From Kocuria sp. cx-455 (GTDB lineage: Bacteria; Actinomycetota; Actinomycetes; Actinomycetales; Micrococcaceae), in contig NZ_JACXBS010000007.1 in the NCBI RefSeq assembly GCF_014698015.1, positions 1 to 64,000 of the forward strand: a DNA stretch of 64,000 nt, in the 5' to 3' direction. The translations under genes and the position numbers were made by a program. The notes beneath the pieces are model-generated. The model saw only the letters and a list, made by a program, of their open reading frames with translations. It made no database searches and had not been told where the DNA came from. This document shows, in pieces, positions 24,478 to 34,146 of the stretch. The first letter of the stretch is position 1. Each line of letters begins with the position of its first letter.

Positions 24478-25554
24478 GTGGTGAAAGCTCAGAATTCGGC
24501 TCTACGGAAAACCCTGGCCCGCTTGGCACCCGGGACCCAGTTGCGCACCGGACTCGAACGCATCCTGCGGGGCCGGACCGGCGGGTTGATCGTGCTGGGC
24601 TTCGACAAGTCCGTCGAAGCAGTGTGCTCCGGCGGGTTCGACATCGATGCGGAATTCACCCCCACCAAACTGCGTGAACTCGCCAAAATGGACGGCGCCA
24701 TCGTGTGCGACCGCGACGCCACCCGCATTCTCAAAGCCGGGGTGCAGCTCATGCCCGAGGCCCACATCGAGACCCAGGAATCCGGTACTCGCCACCGATC
24801 CGCCGAGCGAACCGCCAAGCAAACCAACGTGCCCGTGGTCTCCGTGAGCCAGTCGATGAGTGTGATCACCATTTACGTGGGTGACCACCGGTACGCCATT
24901 GAAGGCTCCCAGGCCATCATGGCTCGAGCGAATCAGGCCCTGCAGACGCTCGAGCACTACAGCAACCGTCTCGAGCAGGTTCTGGGTAGCCTTTCGGCCC
25001 TTGAGATCGAAGCCGCGGTCACCGCCCGAGATGTCGCACTCACCCTGCAGCGCATGGAAATGGTACGGAGGATCTCCGACGAAATCAGCTGGTACGTCCT
25101 GGAGCTCGGGGAGGACGGCCGTCTGATCTCACTGCAGCTGGAAGAACTCACTGCGGGTAACGGTCCGGGCCCCGGTGTTGTGCTTCGCGATTACCTACCG
25201 GAAGAAACACCCGGGGACGTACTGCGCGAGGCTCTGGAACAGCTGGCCGAGCTGTCCCCCGCCGATTTGATCGACCTGCAAAAGGTCGCGGTGGCCGCCG
25301 CACTCATCACACCGCAGGGCAACCTGGAAGCGGACCTCCACCCGCACGGCTACCGGTTGTTGGAGGGCATCAAGTCGATGCCTCGTGTGGTGGCCAAGCG
25401 TCTGGTGAGCCAGTTCGACGGGTTGCAGGCCCTCATGGCGGCAAACCTGGAGGAACTCATGTCCGTGGAGGGCATCGGCGAACAGCGCGCACGCAATGTC
25501 CGCGAATCGCTCTCGCGCATGGCCGAAACCAGCCTGCTCGAACGCTTCATGTAA
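24478..25554 (+). CDS. disA: DNA-integrity scanning diadenylate cyclase DisA
   Basis: 358 residues. The N-terminal DAC domain has DGA at 72-74 (LAKMDGAIVCDRDATRI) and RHR at 105-107 (SGTRHRSAE), the catalytic motifs joining two ATP into c-di-AMP. Then a helical linker, and a C-terminal helix-hairpin-helix DNA-binding domain (MSVEGIGEQRARNVRESL). It forms an octamer that stops c-di-AMP synthesis on meeting branched DNA. The start is GTG at 24478 (a second GTG follows directly). This is the only c-di-AMP synthase seen here; the signal may also govern osmotic and potassium balance. Confidence 0.96.
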   Translation: MVKAQNSALRKTLARLAPGTQLRTGLERILRGRTGGLIVLGFDKSVEAVCSGGFDIDAEFTPTKLRELAKMDGAIVCDRDATRILKAGVQLMPEAHIETQESGTRHRSAERTAKQTNVPVVSVSQSMSVITIYVGDHRYAIEGSQAIMARANQALQTLEHYSNRLEQVLGSLSALEIEAAVTARDVALTLQRMEMVRRISDEISWYVLELGEDGRLISLQLEELTAGNGPGPGVVLRDYLPEETPGDVLREALEQLAELSPADLIDLQKVAVAAALITPQGNLEADLHPHGYRLLEGIKSMPRVVAKRLVSQFDGLQALMAANLEELMSVEGIGEQRARNVRESLSRMAETSLLERFM

Positions 25555-25562
25555 TCAGCGGG

Positions 25563-26300
25563 TCACTCCAGAACGAACGTCGCGTTCGAGCTGCTTTGTT
25601 CGCCCAGACCCACGCTCAGGTTGTAGTAACCCGCCGTGGCTTCGGGCTGATTCGCGGGGCATTCCTCGGCGGTGCGGGTGCGGTTCCATGTCAGGCGGGC
25701 ATCCTCTGTCTTGCCCGGATCCAAGGTCACGCCCCGGTCCTCGCCGTTCGCGGCACAGTGGCGGGAATCGAAGATGACGTCCGAACCCGAGGTGACCACA
25801 TAGCTCATGGCATTGCTGCCCGCATTGACCTTGCACGGCTCATCACCCGTGTTCTCCATGGTCAGGATGAGAACCGGTTCCTGATCCGCCGGGTAGGTCT
25901 GCTTGTCCGTGCCGGCCGTGAGAGTTAGGTTCGCGCCGCACTCCTCCACCGCGGCCGGGCTTGCCGACGGCGATCCGGTCGGGGACCCCGCACTACCGCT
26001 CGGGGTGGGGCGGGGTGTGAAATCGGCAAATTTGTTGTTGGGGTCCACGGTGGGATCAGACGTGGGCTCGGCGGTGGCCTGGGTCTGTGTCAGGGGTTGC
26101 TCGGGTTCCTCCGACGACCCGGTCAATGCGGAGACCACGGAGAAAATACCCCAGATCAGGGCCACGACCAACACGAGCAGAACGACCAGGGCGATCACGC
26201 GGCGTCGGCGATACACCGACGGGGGCAACCGGTCCCCGGAATCTGCGACGGATACGCCGGAGTTGCTGGAATCACGCTGCTCAGAACCATTGGTTGCCAT
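25563..26300 (-). CDS. Single-pass membrane protein with extracytoplasmic Ig-like domain
   Basis: 245 residues from ATG 26300. Cytoplasmic N-terminus rich in Ser/Asp, YRRRRVIALVVLLVLVVALI marks one membrane helix (about 31-55), then a Thr/Pro/Ser-rich linker (about 60-115), then a compact domain with cysteines (ECGANLTLTAGTD, EPCKVNAGSN, SRHCAANG, EECPANQ) that resembles an intracellular-proteinase-inhibitor-like or DUF4232-like beta sandwich. It faces the outside. It lies between disA (convergent) and mutY (divergent, 25 bp apart), the place where mycobacteria have a membrane protein of unknown role. Function unknown. Confidence 0.75.
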   Translation of the reverse strand: MATNGSEQRDSSNSGVSVADSGDRLPPSVYRRRRVIALVVLLVLVVALIWGIFSVVSALTGSSEEPEQPLTQTQATAEPTSDPTVDPNNKFADFTPRPTPSGSAGSPTGSPSASPAAVEECGANLTLTAGTDKQTYPADQEPVLILTMENTGDEPCKVNAGSNAMSYVVTSGSDVIFDSRHCAANGEDRGVTLDPGKTEDARLTWNRTRTAEECPANQPEATAGYYNLSVGLGEQSSSNATFVLE

Positions 26301-26325
26301 GAACTCCAGGCTACCGTGGGGACTT

Positions 26326-27309
26326 ATGAACTCGAGCCCCACGCCCAGCCCTGCGGAGCCACTTCACGGCATTCACCAAGCGGTTGTCGAGTGGTTTTCC
26401 CAGGCCGGCAGGGATCTCCCGTGGCGCCACCCCGAGTGCTCTGCCTGGGGCGTGCTCGTGAGCGAAATCATGCTCCAACAGACCCCCGTGGTGCGTGTCC
26501 TGCCGGTCTGGCGCGAATGGTTGGACCGGTGGCCCACACCCGCCGATCTGGCGGCGGCGAGCCCCGCCGACGTGGTGCGAGCGTGGGGCCGGCTGGGGTA
26601 CCCCCGCAGGGCCCTGAGGCTGCACGCGGCCGCAACGAAGATCGCGCAACAGCACCGTAATGAGGTGCCGAACAACCATGCGCAGTTATTGGACCTGCCC
26701 GGCATCGGCTCGTACACCGCTGCCGCCGTGGCCGTGTTCGCCTTCGGGCAGCGTCACACCGTGGTGGACACCAATATCCGACGGGTGCATGCTCGCCTGT
26801 TCAGCGCCATGGCGCTGCCGGCCAAGTCACTTACCGCCGCCGAAACCCGCCTCGCCGATCGGCTTATGCCCGGGGACACCGCGCTGTCGGTCAAGTGGAA
26901 TCAAAGCGTGATGGAACTCGGAGCACTGGTGTGCACGGCCCGTTCCCCCGCATGCCATGAATGCCCCGTGGTCGAACAGTGCGCGTGGATTGCCGCGGGT
27001 CGCCCGGAACCCGACTACGTACCCAGGGGCCAGTCTTGGCACGGCACCGACCGTCAGGTGCGCGGTGCCATCATGGCGGTGCTGCGTCACAGCAGTGACC
27101 CGGTCCCGGTGAGCCTGCTTCTCACGGATCGCTCCGGGGCGGAACAGCTGGCGACCCGGATCGAGAACCCGGGGCGGGAGAGCGCCGAACAACTGGCAAA
27201 GCTCTGGTCATTGCCGGCGCCGCCGGAACAGCGCGAGCGAGCACTCGACGGGCTGGTCAGGGATGGTTTGGCGCGTCGCCGGGACGACACGGCGAGCCTG
27301 CCCGAGTGA
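26326..27309 (+). CDS. mutY: A/G-specific adenine glycosylase MutY
   Basis: 327 residues from ATG 26326; the open frame continues upstream but would overlap the divergent membrane-protein gene. Glycosylase motifs: LPWRHPECSAWGVLVSEIML and LQQTPV with catalytic Glu, helix-hairpin-helix LDLPGIGSYTAAAVAVF with VVDTNIRRVHARLF containing the catalytic Asp, and the iron-sulfur cluster C-x6-C-x2-C-x5-C (CTARSPACHECPVVEQC). It removes A opposite 8-oxoG. The C-terminal NUDIX-like domain that reads 8-oxoG is much shorter than in E. coli MutY. A TACCGT -10-like box lies eight bases before the ATG. Confidence 0.93.
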   Translation: MNSSPTPSPAEPLHGIHQAVVEWFSQAGRDLPWRHPECSAWGVLVSEIMLQQTPVVRVLPVWREWLDRWPTPADLAAASPADVVRAWGRLGYPRRALRLHAAATKIAQQHRNEVPNNHAQLLDLPGIGSYTAAAVAVFAFGQRHTVVDTNIRRVHARLFSAMALPAKSLTAAETRLADRLMPGDTALSVKWNQSVMELGALVCTARSPACHECPVVEQCAWIAAGRPEPDYVPRGQSWHGTDRQVRGAIMAVLRHSSDPVPVSLLLTDRSGAEQLATRIENPGRESAEQLAKLWSLPAPPEQRERALDGLVRDGLARRRDDTASLPE

Positions 27310-27312
27310 GAC

Positions 27313-27358
27313 GGCAGTGCCGCCACGGATGGCGCCGATGATCGGCGCTCACACTGCC
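27313..27358. terminator. Compound hairpin between convergent mutY and argA
   Basis: Outer 7-bp arm ggcagtg/cactgcc and inner perfect 7-bp stem gcgccga/tcggcgc with a 3-nt loop. It overlaps the argA stop codon. Confidence 0.45.
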
Positions 27359-27867
27359 CCGTGGAGCTGCCGGATCATGCGCGTGTTGCCCAGGGTGTTG
27401 GGCTTCACGCGCGCCAGGTCCAAGAACTCGGCCACGCCCTCGTCGTGCGAGCGCAGAAGCTCCGCAAAGATATCCGGATCAATACTTTCCTGGTTCTCCA
27501 TCACCTCGAAGCCGCGGGCTGAGAAGAACTCCACCTCGAACGTCAGGCAGAACACCCGGCTCACCCCGAGCCCTTCAGCACGTTGGATCAGGACCTCGAG
27601 CATGCGCCGCCCCACACCCCGCCCGCGCGCCTTGGCCGAGGTGGCCAGTGTTCGAACCTCGGCCAGGTCCTCCCACATCACGTGCAGGGCACCGCAGCCC
27701 ACCAGGTCGCCGCTCTCGTTCTCGGCGACCACGAACTCCTGGATGTTCTCGTAATAGGTCACGGTGTCCTTGGTGATCAGAATGTTCTCCTGCACCAAGG
27801 GCGCCACCAGGGCTTTGATTCCCTGGACGTCCGTGGTCCTGGCGGGGCGAATACTGATCTTTTCCAT
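27349..27867 (-). CDS. argA: N-acetylglutamate synthase, single-domain GNAT (ArgA-type)
   Basis: 172 residues from ATG 27867, matching the short actinobacterial ArgA (as in M. tuberculosis Rv2747) rather than the long kinase-GNAT form. GNAT acetyl-CoA loop LATSAKARGRGVGRRMLE; other family runs are IRPARTTDVQGIKALVAPL and FEVEFFSARGFEVM. It acetylates glutamate (or glutamine) to start arginine synthesis. Its leaderless TACAGT promoter lies six bases upstream. No other arginine genes are near. A general amino-acid acetyltransferase is the alternative. Confidence 0.85.
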   Translation of the reverse strand: MEKISIRPARTTDVQGIKALVAPLVQENILITKDTVTYYENIQEFVVAENESGDLVGCGALHVMWEDLAEVRTLATSAKARGRGVGRRMLEVLIQRAEGLGVSRVFCLTFEVEFFSARGFEVMENQESIDPDIFAELLRSHDEGVAEFLDLARVKPNTLGNTRMIRQLHGAV

Positions 27868-27873
27868 GCCAAG

Positions 27874-27879
27874 ACTGTA
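27874..27879 (-). promoter_or_regulatory. -10 box (TACAGT) of argA
   Basis: TANNNT hexamer six bases before the argA ATG; leaderless arrangement. Confidence 0.55.
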
Positions 27880-27911
27880 CGCCGCCGGGGCCGTGGGGCG
27901 CGGGTTAAACG

Positions 27912-27959
27912 CCGCGAGCGGCGTCGTCACCCTAGTCGGGATGACGACGCCGCTCGCGG
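27912..27959 (-). terminator. clpC terminator hairpin
   Basis: Perfect 18-bp inverted repeat with 12-nt loop; arms begin ccgcgagcggcg and end cgccgctcgcgg. It sits 20 bp past the clpC stop codon. Confidence 0.75.
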
Positions 27960-27979
27960 TGTTCTCGGGTCCGCTCGCC

Positions 27980-30595
27980 CTAGGCCTGGGCCTGGGCAGG
28001 GCCGTCCCCGAAGCCACTCGTGTTGGGTGAGCGCGGAACGTCCTTACCGGACTGGCTGTCGTCGTTGTCGAGCAAAGACGGGGTGCTTTGAATTCGTTCG
28101 AGCTCCTCGTCGGACAGCTCCGCCATGGGGATGGACTCGAACGTGAACTCTCGCTCGTCGCCCTCGCCCTGAACGTCCACCGTGATCTTCTCGCCGGAGG
28201 AAATCTCGCCGAACAAGATCTTCTCGGACAGTTGATCCTCGATCTCACGCTGAACCGCACGGCGCAGCGGGCGGGCGCCCATGGCCGGGTCGTAGCCCTT
28301 CTCGGACATGAGCACCTTGGCGGCGTCCGTGAGAGCAATCGACATGTCCTGCTCGCGCAGCCGCTGCTGCAACCGGGCGACGAACAGGTCCACGATCTTG
28401 AGGATCTCGACCTGGCTCAGCTGCGGGAACACGATGGTCTCGTCCACGCGGTTGAGGAACTCGGGGCGGAAGTGCTCCTTGAGCTCCTCCTGCACCTTGG
28501 CCTGCATGCGCTCGTAGGACGTGGCCGTGTCACCGCTGGCCTGGAAGCCCACGGGAACGGTGCGGGAAATGTCCTTGGTACCCAGGTTGGTGGTCATGAT
28601 GATCACCGTGTTCTTGAAGTCCACCATGCGACCCTGTGAGTCGGTCAATCGACCGTCCTCGAGGATCTGCAGCAGTGAGTTGAACAGGTCCTGGTGGGCC
28701 TTCTCGACCTCGTCGAAGAGCACCACGGAGAACGGCTTGCGGCGCACCTTCTCGGTGAGCTGGCCACCCTCTTCGTACCCGACGTAACCCGGAGGGGCAC
28801 CGAACAGTCGCGAGACCGTGTGCTTCTCCTGGTATTCGGACATGTCCAGGGTGATCAGGGCGTCCTCGTCACCGAACAGGAACTCCGCGAGCGCCTTGGC
28901 CAGCTCGGTCTTACCCACCCCGGTCGGACCGGCGAAGATGAACGAACCACCGGGGCGGCGCGGGTCCTTCAGACCCGCGCGAGTACGGCGGATCGACCGG
29001 GACAGCGCCTTGATGGCCTCGTTCTGACCGATGACGCGCTTGTGCAGCTCGTCCTCCATGTGCAGCAAGCGGCCGGATTCTTCTTCCGAGAGCTTGTACA
29101 CGGGAACACCGGTGGACGCGGACAGGACGTCGGAGATGACCTCGGGGGTGACCTCGGAGATCTGATCGTCGCCGTCGCGCCAGGCCTTGTCCTTCTCCTC
29201 ACGTTCGGTGATGAGCTTTTGCTCGTCATCGCGCAGCGAGGCGGCCTTCTCGTACTCCTGACCGTCGATGGCGGCTTCTTTGGCACGCTTGGTGTCTTCG
29301 ATCTTCTCGTCCAGGGCCTTGATCTCCGGCGGCGCGGTCATGCGCTTGATGCGCAGGCGAGCACCGGCCTCATCGATCAGGTCAATGGCCTTGTCCGGCA
29401 GGAACCGGTCAGAGACGTAGCGGGCGGACATGTGCACAGCGGCGTCAAGTGCCTCGTCCGTGATGGACACGCGGTGGTGGGCCTCGTACTTGTCGCGCAG
29501 ACCCTTGAGGATCTCCACGGCGTGCGCCTCGGAAGGCTCGTCCACCTGGATGGGCTGGAAGCGACGCTCGAGGGCGGCGTCCTTCTCGATGTGCTTGCGG
29601 TACTCGTCCAGCGTGGTGGCACCAATGGTCTGAAGCTCACCACGAGCCAGCATGGGCTTGAGGATGGACGCGGCGTCGATGGCACCCTCGGCGGCTCCGG
29701 CACCCACCAGGGTGTGGATCTCGTCGATGAACAAAATGATGTCACCGCGGGTGCGGATCTCCTTGAGCACCTTCTTCAGGCGCTCTTCGAAGTCGCCGCG
29801 GTAGCGCGAACCCGCCACCAAGGAACCGAGGTCCAGGGTGTACAGGTGCTTGTCCTTGAGCGTCTCGGGCACGTCTCCGCGCACGATCGCCTGAGCCAAT
29901 CCCTCCACCACGGCGGTCTTACCGACGCCGGGTTCACCGATTAGAACGGGGTTGTTCTTGGTACGGCGTGAGAGCACCTGCATCACGCGTTCCATCTCCT
30001 TGTACCGGCCGATCACCGGGTCAAGCTTGGACTCGCGTGCGGCGGCGGTGAGGTTGCGACCGAACTGGTCCAGCACCGCGGAACCCGCGGGGGTGCCTTC
30101 GGCGCGGCCACCGGACCCGACTCCGGCGGCTTCCTTTTCGCCACCGGCGTTACCGGACTGGTACCCCGAAATCAGCTCGAGCACGGTTGCCCGCACCTTG
30201 GCGGGATCGGCGCCCAGCTTGATCAGGACCTGGGATGCCACACCCTCGCCGGCCCGAATGATGCCCAGCAGGATGTGTTCGGTGCCGATGTAGTTGTGAC
30301 CCAACTGCAGTGCTTCACGCAGCGAGTGCTCCAGCACCTTCTTGGCACGGGGTGTGAAGGGGATGTGACCGGACGGGGCCTGCTGACCCGGTCCGATGAT
30401 GTCTTGTACTTGTTCGCGCGCCGAGCTGAGGGTGATGCCCATCGAATCGAGGGCCTTGGCTGCTACGCCTTCACCCTCGTGAATCAAACCGAGCAGCAGG
30501 TGCTCGGTACCGATGTAGTTGTGGTTGAGCATCCTGGCCTCTTCCTGGGCCAGCACTACGACCCGGCGGGCGCGGTCGGTGAAGCGTTCGAACAT
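27980..30595 (-). CDS. clpC: ATP-dependent Clp protease ATP-binding subunit ClpC
   Basis: 871 residues from the ATG with AGGAG six bases upstream. N-terminal double Clp repeat ([20 protein letters not shown].. and [12 protein letters not shown] twice), first AAA+ with GEPGVGKT and [14 protein letters not shown], a UVR/middle-domain coiled coil ([20 protein letters not shown]), and second AAA+ with GPTGVGKT. ClpP-contact loop and C-terminal tail ([14 protein letters not shown]) follow. It unfolds proteins and feeds ClpP in the cytosol. Downstream of lsr2 in the same orientation but separated by a terminator-like hairpin, so it probably has its own promoter. Confidence 0.96.
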   Translation of the reverse strand: MFERFTDRARRVVVLAQEEARMLNHNYIGTEHLLLGLIHEGEGVAAKALDSMGITLSSAREQVQDIIGPGQQAPSGHIPFTPRAKKVLEHSLREALQLGHNYIGTEHILLGIIRAGEGVASQVLIKLGADPAKVRATVLELISGYQSGNAGGEKEAAGVGSGGRAEGTPAGSAVLDQFGRNLTAAARESKLDPVIGRYKEMERVMQVLSRRTKNNPVLIGEPGVGKTAVVEGLAQAIVRGDVPETLKDKHLYTLDLGSLVAGSRYRGDFEERLKKVLKEIRTRGDIILFIDEIHTLVGAGAAEGAIDAASILKPMLARGELQTIGATTLDEYRKHIEKDAALERRFQPIQVDEPSEAHAVEILKGLRDKYEAHHRVSITDEALDAAVHMSARYVSDRFLPDKAIDLIDEAGARLRIKRMTAPPEIKALDEKIEDTKRAKEAAIDGQEYEKAASLRDDEQKLITEREEKDKAWRDGDDQISEVTPEVISDVLSASTGVPVYKLSEEESGRLLHMEDELHKRVIGQNEAIKALSRSIRRTRAGLKDPRRPGGSFIFAGPTGVGKTELAKALAEFLFGDEDALITLDMSEYQEKHTVSRLFGAPPGYVGYEEGGQLTEKVRRKPFSVVLFDEVEKAHQDLFNSLLQILEDGRLTDSQGRMVDFKNTVIIMTTNLGTKDISRTVPVGFQASGDTATSYERMQAKVQEELKEHFRPEFLNRVDETIVFPQLSQVEILKIVDLFVARLQQRLREQDMSIALTDAAKVLMSEKGYDPAMGARPLRRAVQREIEDQLSEKILFGEISSGEKITVDVQGEGDEREFTFESIPMAELSDEELERIQSTPSLLDNDDSQSGKDVPRSPNTSGFGDGPAQAQA

Positions 30596-30720
30596 GGATA
30601 CTCCTCTATTGATTCCTGCCAATGATGCTAGGCACCTGAAAGGCATTTCTGGGCATTGTTCGCCACTGGCGCACGATGTACAGCCCAGAGCTAAACCCGG
30701 TTGCATCCGGCAACAGCAAC

Positions 30721-30752
30721 GGCCGGAGCGCACCCCGAGGTGCATTCCGGCC
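30721..30752 (-). terminator. lsr2 terminator-like hairpin
   Basis: ggccgga..gcacc/ggtgc..tccggcc stem with a 2-nt internal mismatch and a 4-nt loop, about 95 bp after the lsr2 stop and before clpC. No clear U-run. Confidence 0.5.
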
Positions 30753-30844
30753 GGATGGCTGCCCACCGGGAAACATCGATCCCGGCGGAGAAATCCGATC
30801 CACGCTGATCTCCGTTGTCTGATCAGCGGATCGGACGGCTCAAC

Positions 30845-31177
30845 TTACTTGTGGGCGTCGTAGTACTTGTCCTGGATGTCCTGGTGGATACGGCCGCGAT
30901 CGGATACCGGGAGACCCTGTTCCTTGGCCCAGGCGCGGATCTTGGGGGTCTCGGGATTACCCGAGCGCGTGGGACGAGTGGTGGCCCCGCGATTGGTCTT
31001 GGCCGAGGCGCGGCGAGCCTTGGACACGAAGGGACGCAGCGCCTCACGCAGTTTGGTCGCGTTCGCGGAGTTCAAATCAATCTCGTACTGTCCGCCGTCG
31101 AGACCGAAACGAATGGTCTCATCCGCGGAACCGCCGTCGATATCATCTTCAAGAATGATCTTGACTGTCTGTGCCAT
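30845..31177 (-). CDS. lsr2: Nucleoid-associated protein Lsr2
   Basis: 110 residues, typical size. N-terminal dimerisation part MAQTVKIILEDDIDGG and ETIRFGLDGGQYEIDL; linker rich in Thr/Arg; C-terminal DNA-binding domain with IRAWAKEQGLPVSDRGRI, in which Arg94-Gly95-Arg96 is the AT-hook-like contact. It bridges DNA and silences AT-rich, often foreign, genes. A GGAGGA-type ribosome site precedes the ATG. Between lysS and clpC, as in mycobacteria. The neighbourhood is itself high-GC; possible Lsr2 targets in the window would be the AT-richer gaps at 7.54-8.2 kb and upstream of lsr2. Confidence 0.96.
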   Translation of the reverse strand: MAQTVKIILEDDIDGGSADETIRFGLDGGQYEIDLNSANATKLREALRPFVSKARRASAKTNRGATTRPTRSGNPETPKIRAWAKEQGLPVSDRGRIHQDIQDKYYDAHK

Positions 31178-31433
31178 GTCGGTTCCTCCTCATCACCCCT
31201 AAGAGGGTGACGTCAAAATTATTGGGCTATTGACTGCGGTGTGCGATCTCTGTTCCGGAAGTCACACATTGTGTCGTGGCGCGTGTACCTGTCCCCCGAA
31301 TAACCCCAATTGCTTGCGGCGATCTTTGCGATACCCAGACTCCGCTCATTAAGCAGACAAGAACACGCGTGTTTCACGGGCCACCATCATGACATGATGA
31401 GACAATAATGTCACGGCCGGACAATGCGCCGCA

Positions 31434-31697
31434 TTAGTTATTCTCGGGCGTATCTCGGATGGGAATGGAGTTCTTCAGCCCTAATCCGCGCTTTCTCTTA
31501 GAGCTTACTTCTTGGTATCCGAAGGGAACATTGTCTCCCTCACGTTCACGCACTTCTTCATACCAGCGCTCGGCGTCCTTCTCGACATTGGCCTGGGCAG
31601 AACGTTCTGCCCGGTCACCGCGGAAAAGCCATCGCATGACCAGGTAGAAAATAAGGCCCACACCGAGAGAAGGCACAAAAACGGACAAGTACTCCAT
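31434..31697 (-). CDS. Small single-pass membrane protein
   Basis: 87 residues: an N-terminal membrane helix (VFVPSLGVGLIFYLVMRWLF, residues ~6-25) then a charged tail with FRGDRAERSAQANVEKDAERW, probably helical and cytoplasmic. It lies between lysS and lsr2 on the same strand, a spot where related Micrococcales often carry a similar small protein. Function unknown. Confidence 0.65.
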   Translation of the reverse strand: MEYLSVFVPSLGVGLIFYLVMRWLFRGDRAERSAQANVEKDAERWYEEVREREGDNVPFGYQEVSSKRKRGLGLKNSIPIRDTPENN

Positions 31698-31756
31698 GGT
31701 GGTGATTATCCCCTACTGCCCTGAACGGGAACTGATATTGGCCTGTTGATATCCAC

Positions 31757-33280
31757 TCACTCGGGCTTCATGAGCGGGAAAAGAATGGTCTCCCTGATGC
31801 CCAGGTCGGTGAAAAGCATGATCAAGCGGTCCAGACCCAGCCCCAGGCCACCCATGGGCGGCGCACCGTACTCCAGGGCCCGCAGGAAGTCCTCGTCCAA
31901 CTGCATGGCTTCAACGTCACCGGCGGCCGATTTGGAGGACTGTTCGGTGAGTCGTTGACGTTGAATCACCGGGTCGATCAGCTCGGAGAACGCCGTACCG
32001 CGCTCCATGCCGCCGATGATCAAATCCCAGGCTTCGATGAGACCCGGCTTTTCACGGTGCTGGCGCGCGAGCGGCTGCGCGGAGGGCGGGTAATCGTAAA
32101 CAAAGGTGGGCTGAATCAAGGAGGGCTCCACGATTTCCCCGAACAGCTCCACCACGAGCTTTTCGGCATCCCACGCGCGATCCACGGAGATGTCGCGTTC
32201 CTGGGCAATCCCCCGCAGCGTCTCGGCGGGGGTGTCCGGGGAGATTTCCTGACCCACGGCTTCGGACAATCCCGGGTAGACGGAAACCCATTTCCATTCA
32301 CTGAAGAGCTCAATCCGGCCCCGGTCAGTGTCAATACCCTCCACGCCGAGCGCGGAGGCGCACGCCTGAATGATTTCTTTGATCCGCTCGGCCATGACGA
32401 ATTGATCGGCATAGGCCTCGTAGGCTTCCAACGTGGTGAACTCCGGGCTATGCGTTGAATCCACGCCCTCGTTACGGAATACCCGCCCGAGCTCGTAGAC
32501 CCTTTCAATACCGCCCACCACGGCACGTTTCAAGTACAGCTCGGTGGCGATACGCAGTGTCATGTCCTGATCGAAAGCATTGAGGTGCGTTTTGAAAGGC
32601 CGAGCCGCCGCGCCACCGTGAATGAGTTGCAGGATGGGAGTTTCGATTTCGATGTACCCGCGATCCTCCAGCACACGGCGCACCGTGTGGGTGATCAACG
32701 ATCGGGTCAACACCACCTCGCGGGCCCGTGGCCGCACGATCAGGTCCAGGTAGCGCTGGCGCACCCGGGTTTCCTCGCTGAGTTCCTTGTGCAGCGTGGG
32801 CAGCGGGCGTAACGCCTTGGAGGCCATGCGCCAGGAATCGGCCATGACGGAGAGTTCACCGCGCCTGGAGCTGATCACGCGTCCGGTTACCGCTACGAAA
32901 TCGCCGAGGTCCACCTGCGTCTTCCAGGCGGCCAGTGCTTCCTCACCCACGTTCGCCTTGGAGATCATGACCTGCAGCCGAGTGCCGTCACCCTCGTGAA
33001 GAGTGGCGAAGCACAGCTTGCCGGTGTTGCGCACGTGCATCACACGCCCGGCAACGGTCACGACGTCGTCGGTTTCCTCGCCGGCCTCCAAATGCTCATG
33101 GCTGTGGCGCACCTGAGCCAGGGTGTGGGTGCGATCAACGCCCACGGGGTAGGCGGAAACACCCGAGTCCTCAATGGCCTGGCGCTTGGCGGCACGGAAC
33201 AACATCTGGTCGTTGAGCTCGTGCTCGGAAAGCTCCGGCGTGGAATCTGCTGCTGGGGTGTTTTCTCGCTGATCGGTCAC
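31757..33280 (-). CDS. lysS: Lysyl-tRNA synthetase, class II
   Basis: 507 residues. N-terminal OB-fold anticodon domain (VAGRVMHVRNTGKLCFATLHEG), then class II motifs: motif 1 with the YIEIETPILQLIHGGAAARPF loop, motif 2 RVFRNEGVDSTHSPEFT, motif 3 PPMGGLGLGLDRLIMLF. It charges tRNA-Lys in the cytosol. GTG start with GGAGA five bases upstream and a TATCAT -10-like box just before it. It lies 23 bp after panC; panD and coaX, which separate the two genes in mycobacteria, are missing. Confidence 0.96.
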   Translation of the reverse strand: MTDQRENTPAADSTPELSEHELNDQMLFRAAKRQAIEDSGVSAYPVGVDRTHTLAQVRHSHEHLEAGEETDDVVTVAGRVMHVRNTGKLCFATLHEGDGTRLQVMISKANVGEEALAAWKTQVDLGDFVAVTGRVISSRRGELSVMADSWRMASKALRPLPTLHKELSEETRVRQRYLDLIVRPRAREVVLTRSLITHTVRRVLEDRGYIEIETPILQLIHGGAAARPFKTHLNAFDQDMTLRIATELYLKRAVVGGIERVYELGRVFRNEGVDSTHSPEFTTLEAYEAYADQFVMAERIKEIIQACASALGVEGIDTDRGRIELFSEWKWVSVYPGLSEAVGQEISPDTPAETLRGIAQERDISVDRAWDAEKLVVELFGEIVEPSLIQPTFVYDYPPSAQPLARQHREKPGLIEAWDLIIGGMERGTAFSELIDPVIQRQRLTEQSSKSAAGDVEAMQLDEDFLRALEYGAPPMGGLGLGLDRLIMLFTDLGIRETILFPLMKPE

Positions 33281-33303
33281 AATTCTCCATGATAGCGGTC
33301 AGA

Positions 33304-34146
33304 TCAAATCTTCATATTATCGATGAGGCGGGTGGGACCCACCCATGCCGCGGCCAACGCCAGGGCACCCGCCCGCGGGGATGTCTCCGCGAGCGTATCG
33401 GGGTCCACGGTCACCAGATAATCGAGTCTCACGCCGGGTTCCCCGTCGATTGCGCTCCGCCCCTGCTCCAAAGTGAGTTCACCCGCCGCCACGGCGCGCA
33501 AGGTGCGGTTGAGGACCAAGGCGTGAGCGGCGTCGTCGGCGGAGAGATATTGGTTGCGGGAGGACAGCGCGAGGCCCTCATCGGAACGGACAATGGGCAC
33601 CGGGCGAATGTGGACGCGGTGATTAAAATCACGGACCATTCTTTGCATCAGCAGTAATTGCTGGGCGTCCTTTTCCCCGAAATACGCGCGGAAGGCAATT
33701 CCCGGGCCGGGTTGGACGATCATGAAGAGCTTGTTGACCACGGTCAGGGCGCCGTCGAAGTGTCCCGGGCGCGTGGCTCCCTCAAGCAGCGATCCCGCTC
33801 GCCCGGAGGTCACCGAGATCAGCGGCACACCGCCCGGGTACATTTGCTCGGTGCTCGGGGCGAAGACCACGTCCACCCCGCAGTCGGCGAGCGCCGCGAT
33901 GTCCCGTTCCAGCTGCCGCGGGTAGCTGTCGAAATCCTCGTTGGGGCCGAACTGCAGCGGGTTCACGAACACGGACACCACCACCAGGTCGTTCTCATCC
34001 CGGGCCGTCCGCGCAATGCGCAGGTGCCCCTCATGCAACGCCCCCATGGTGGGGAACAGCCCCACACTGCTCACGCCCCGGGACACACGCGTGTCGAGCG
34101 TGTCCCGCATCTGCTCCACGGTGGTGCACACCACGGGTCGAGTCAC
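33304..34146 (-). CDS. panC: Pantothenate synthetase PanC
   Basis: 280 residues from a GTG that overlaps the previous stop (GTGA) and has GAAGGA upstream. The frame continues 5' for 330 codons, but that part is an alternative reading of the upstream gene. ATP-binding HIGH-like LFPTMGALHEGHL, VFVNPLQFGPNEDF, and the KMSKS-like VRSDEGLALSSRN. It joins pantoate and beta-alanine for coenzyme A synthesis. It follows the DUF2520 gene, as in mycobacteria. Without panD nearby, beta-alanine must come from elsewhere in the genome or from outside. Confidence 0.94.
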   Translation of the reverse strand: MTRPVVCTTVEQMRDTLDTRVSRGVSSVGLFPTMGALHEGHLRIARTARDENDLVVVSVFVNPLQFGPNEDFDSYPRQLERDIAALADCGVDVVFAPSTEQMYPGGVPLISVTSGRAGSLLEGATRPGHFDGALTVVNKLFMIVQPGPGIAFRAYFGEKDAQQLLLMQRMVRDFNHRVHIRPVPIVRSDEGLALSSRNQYLSADDAAHALVLNRTLRAVAAGELTLEQGRSAIDGEPGVRLDYLVTVDPDTLAETSPRAGALALAAAWVGPTRLIDNMKI

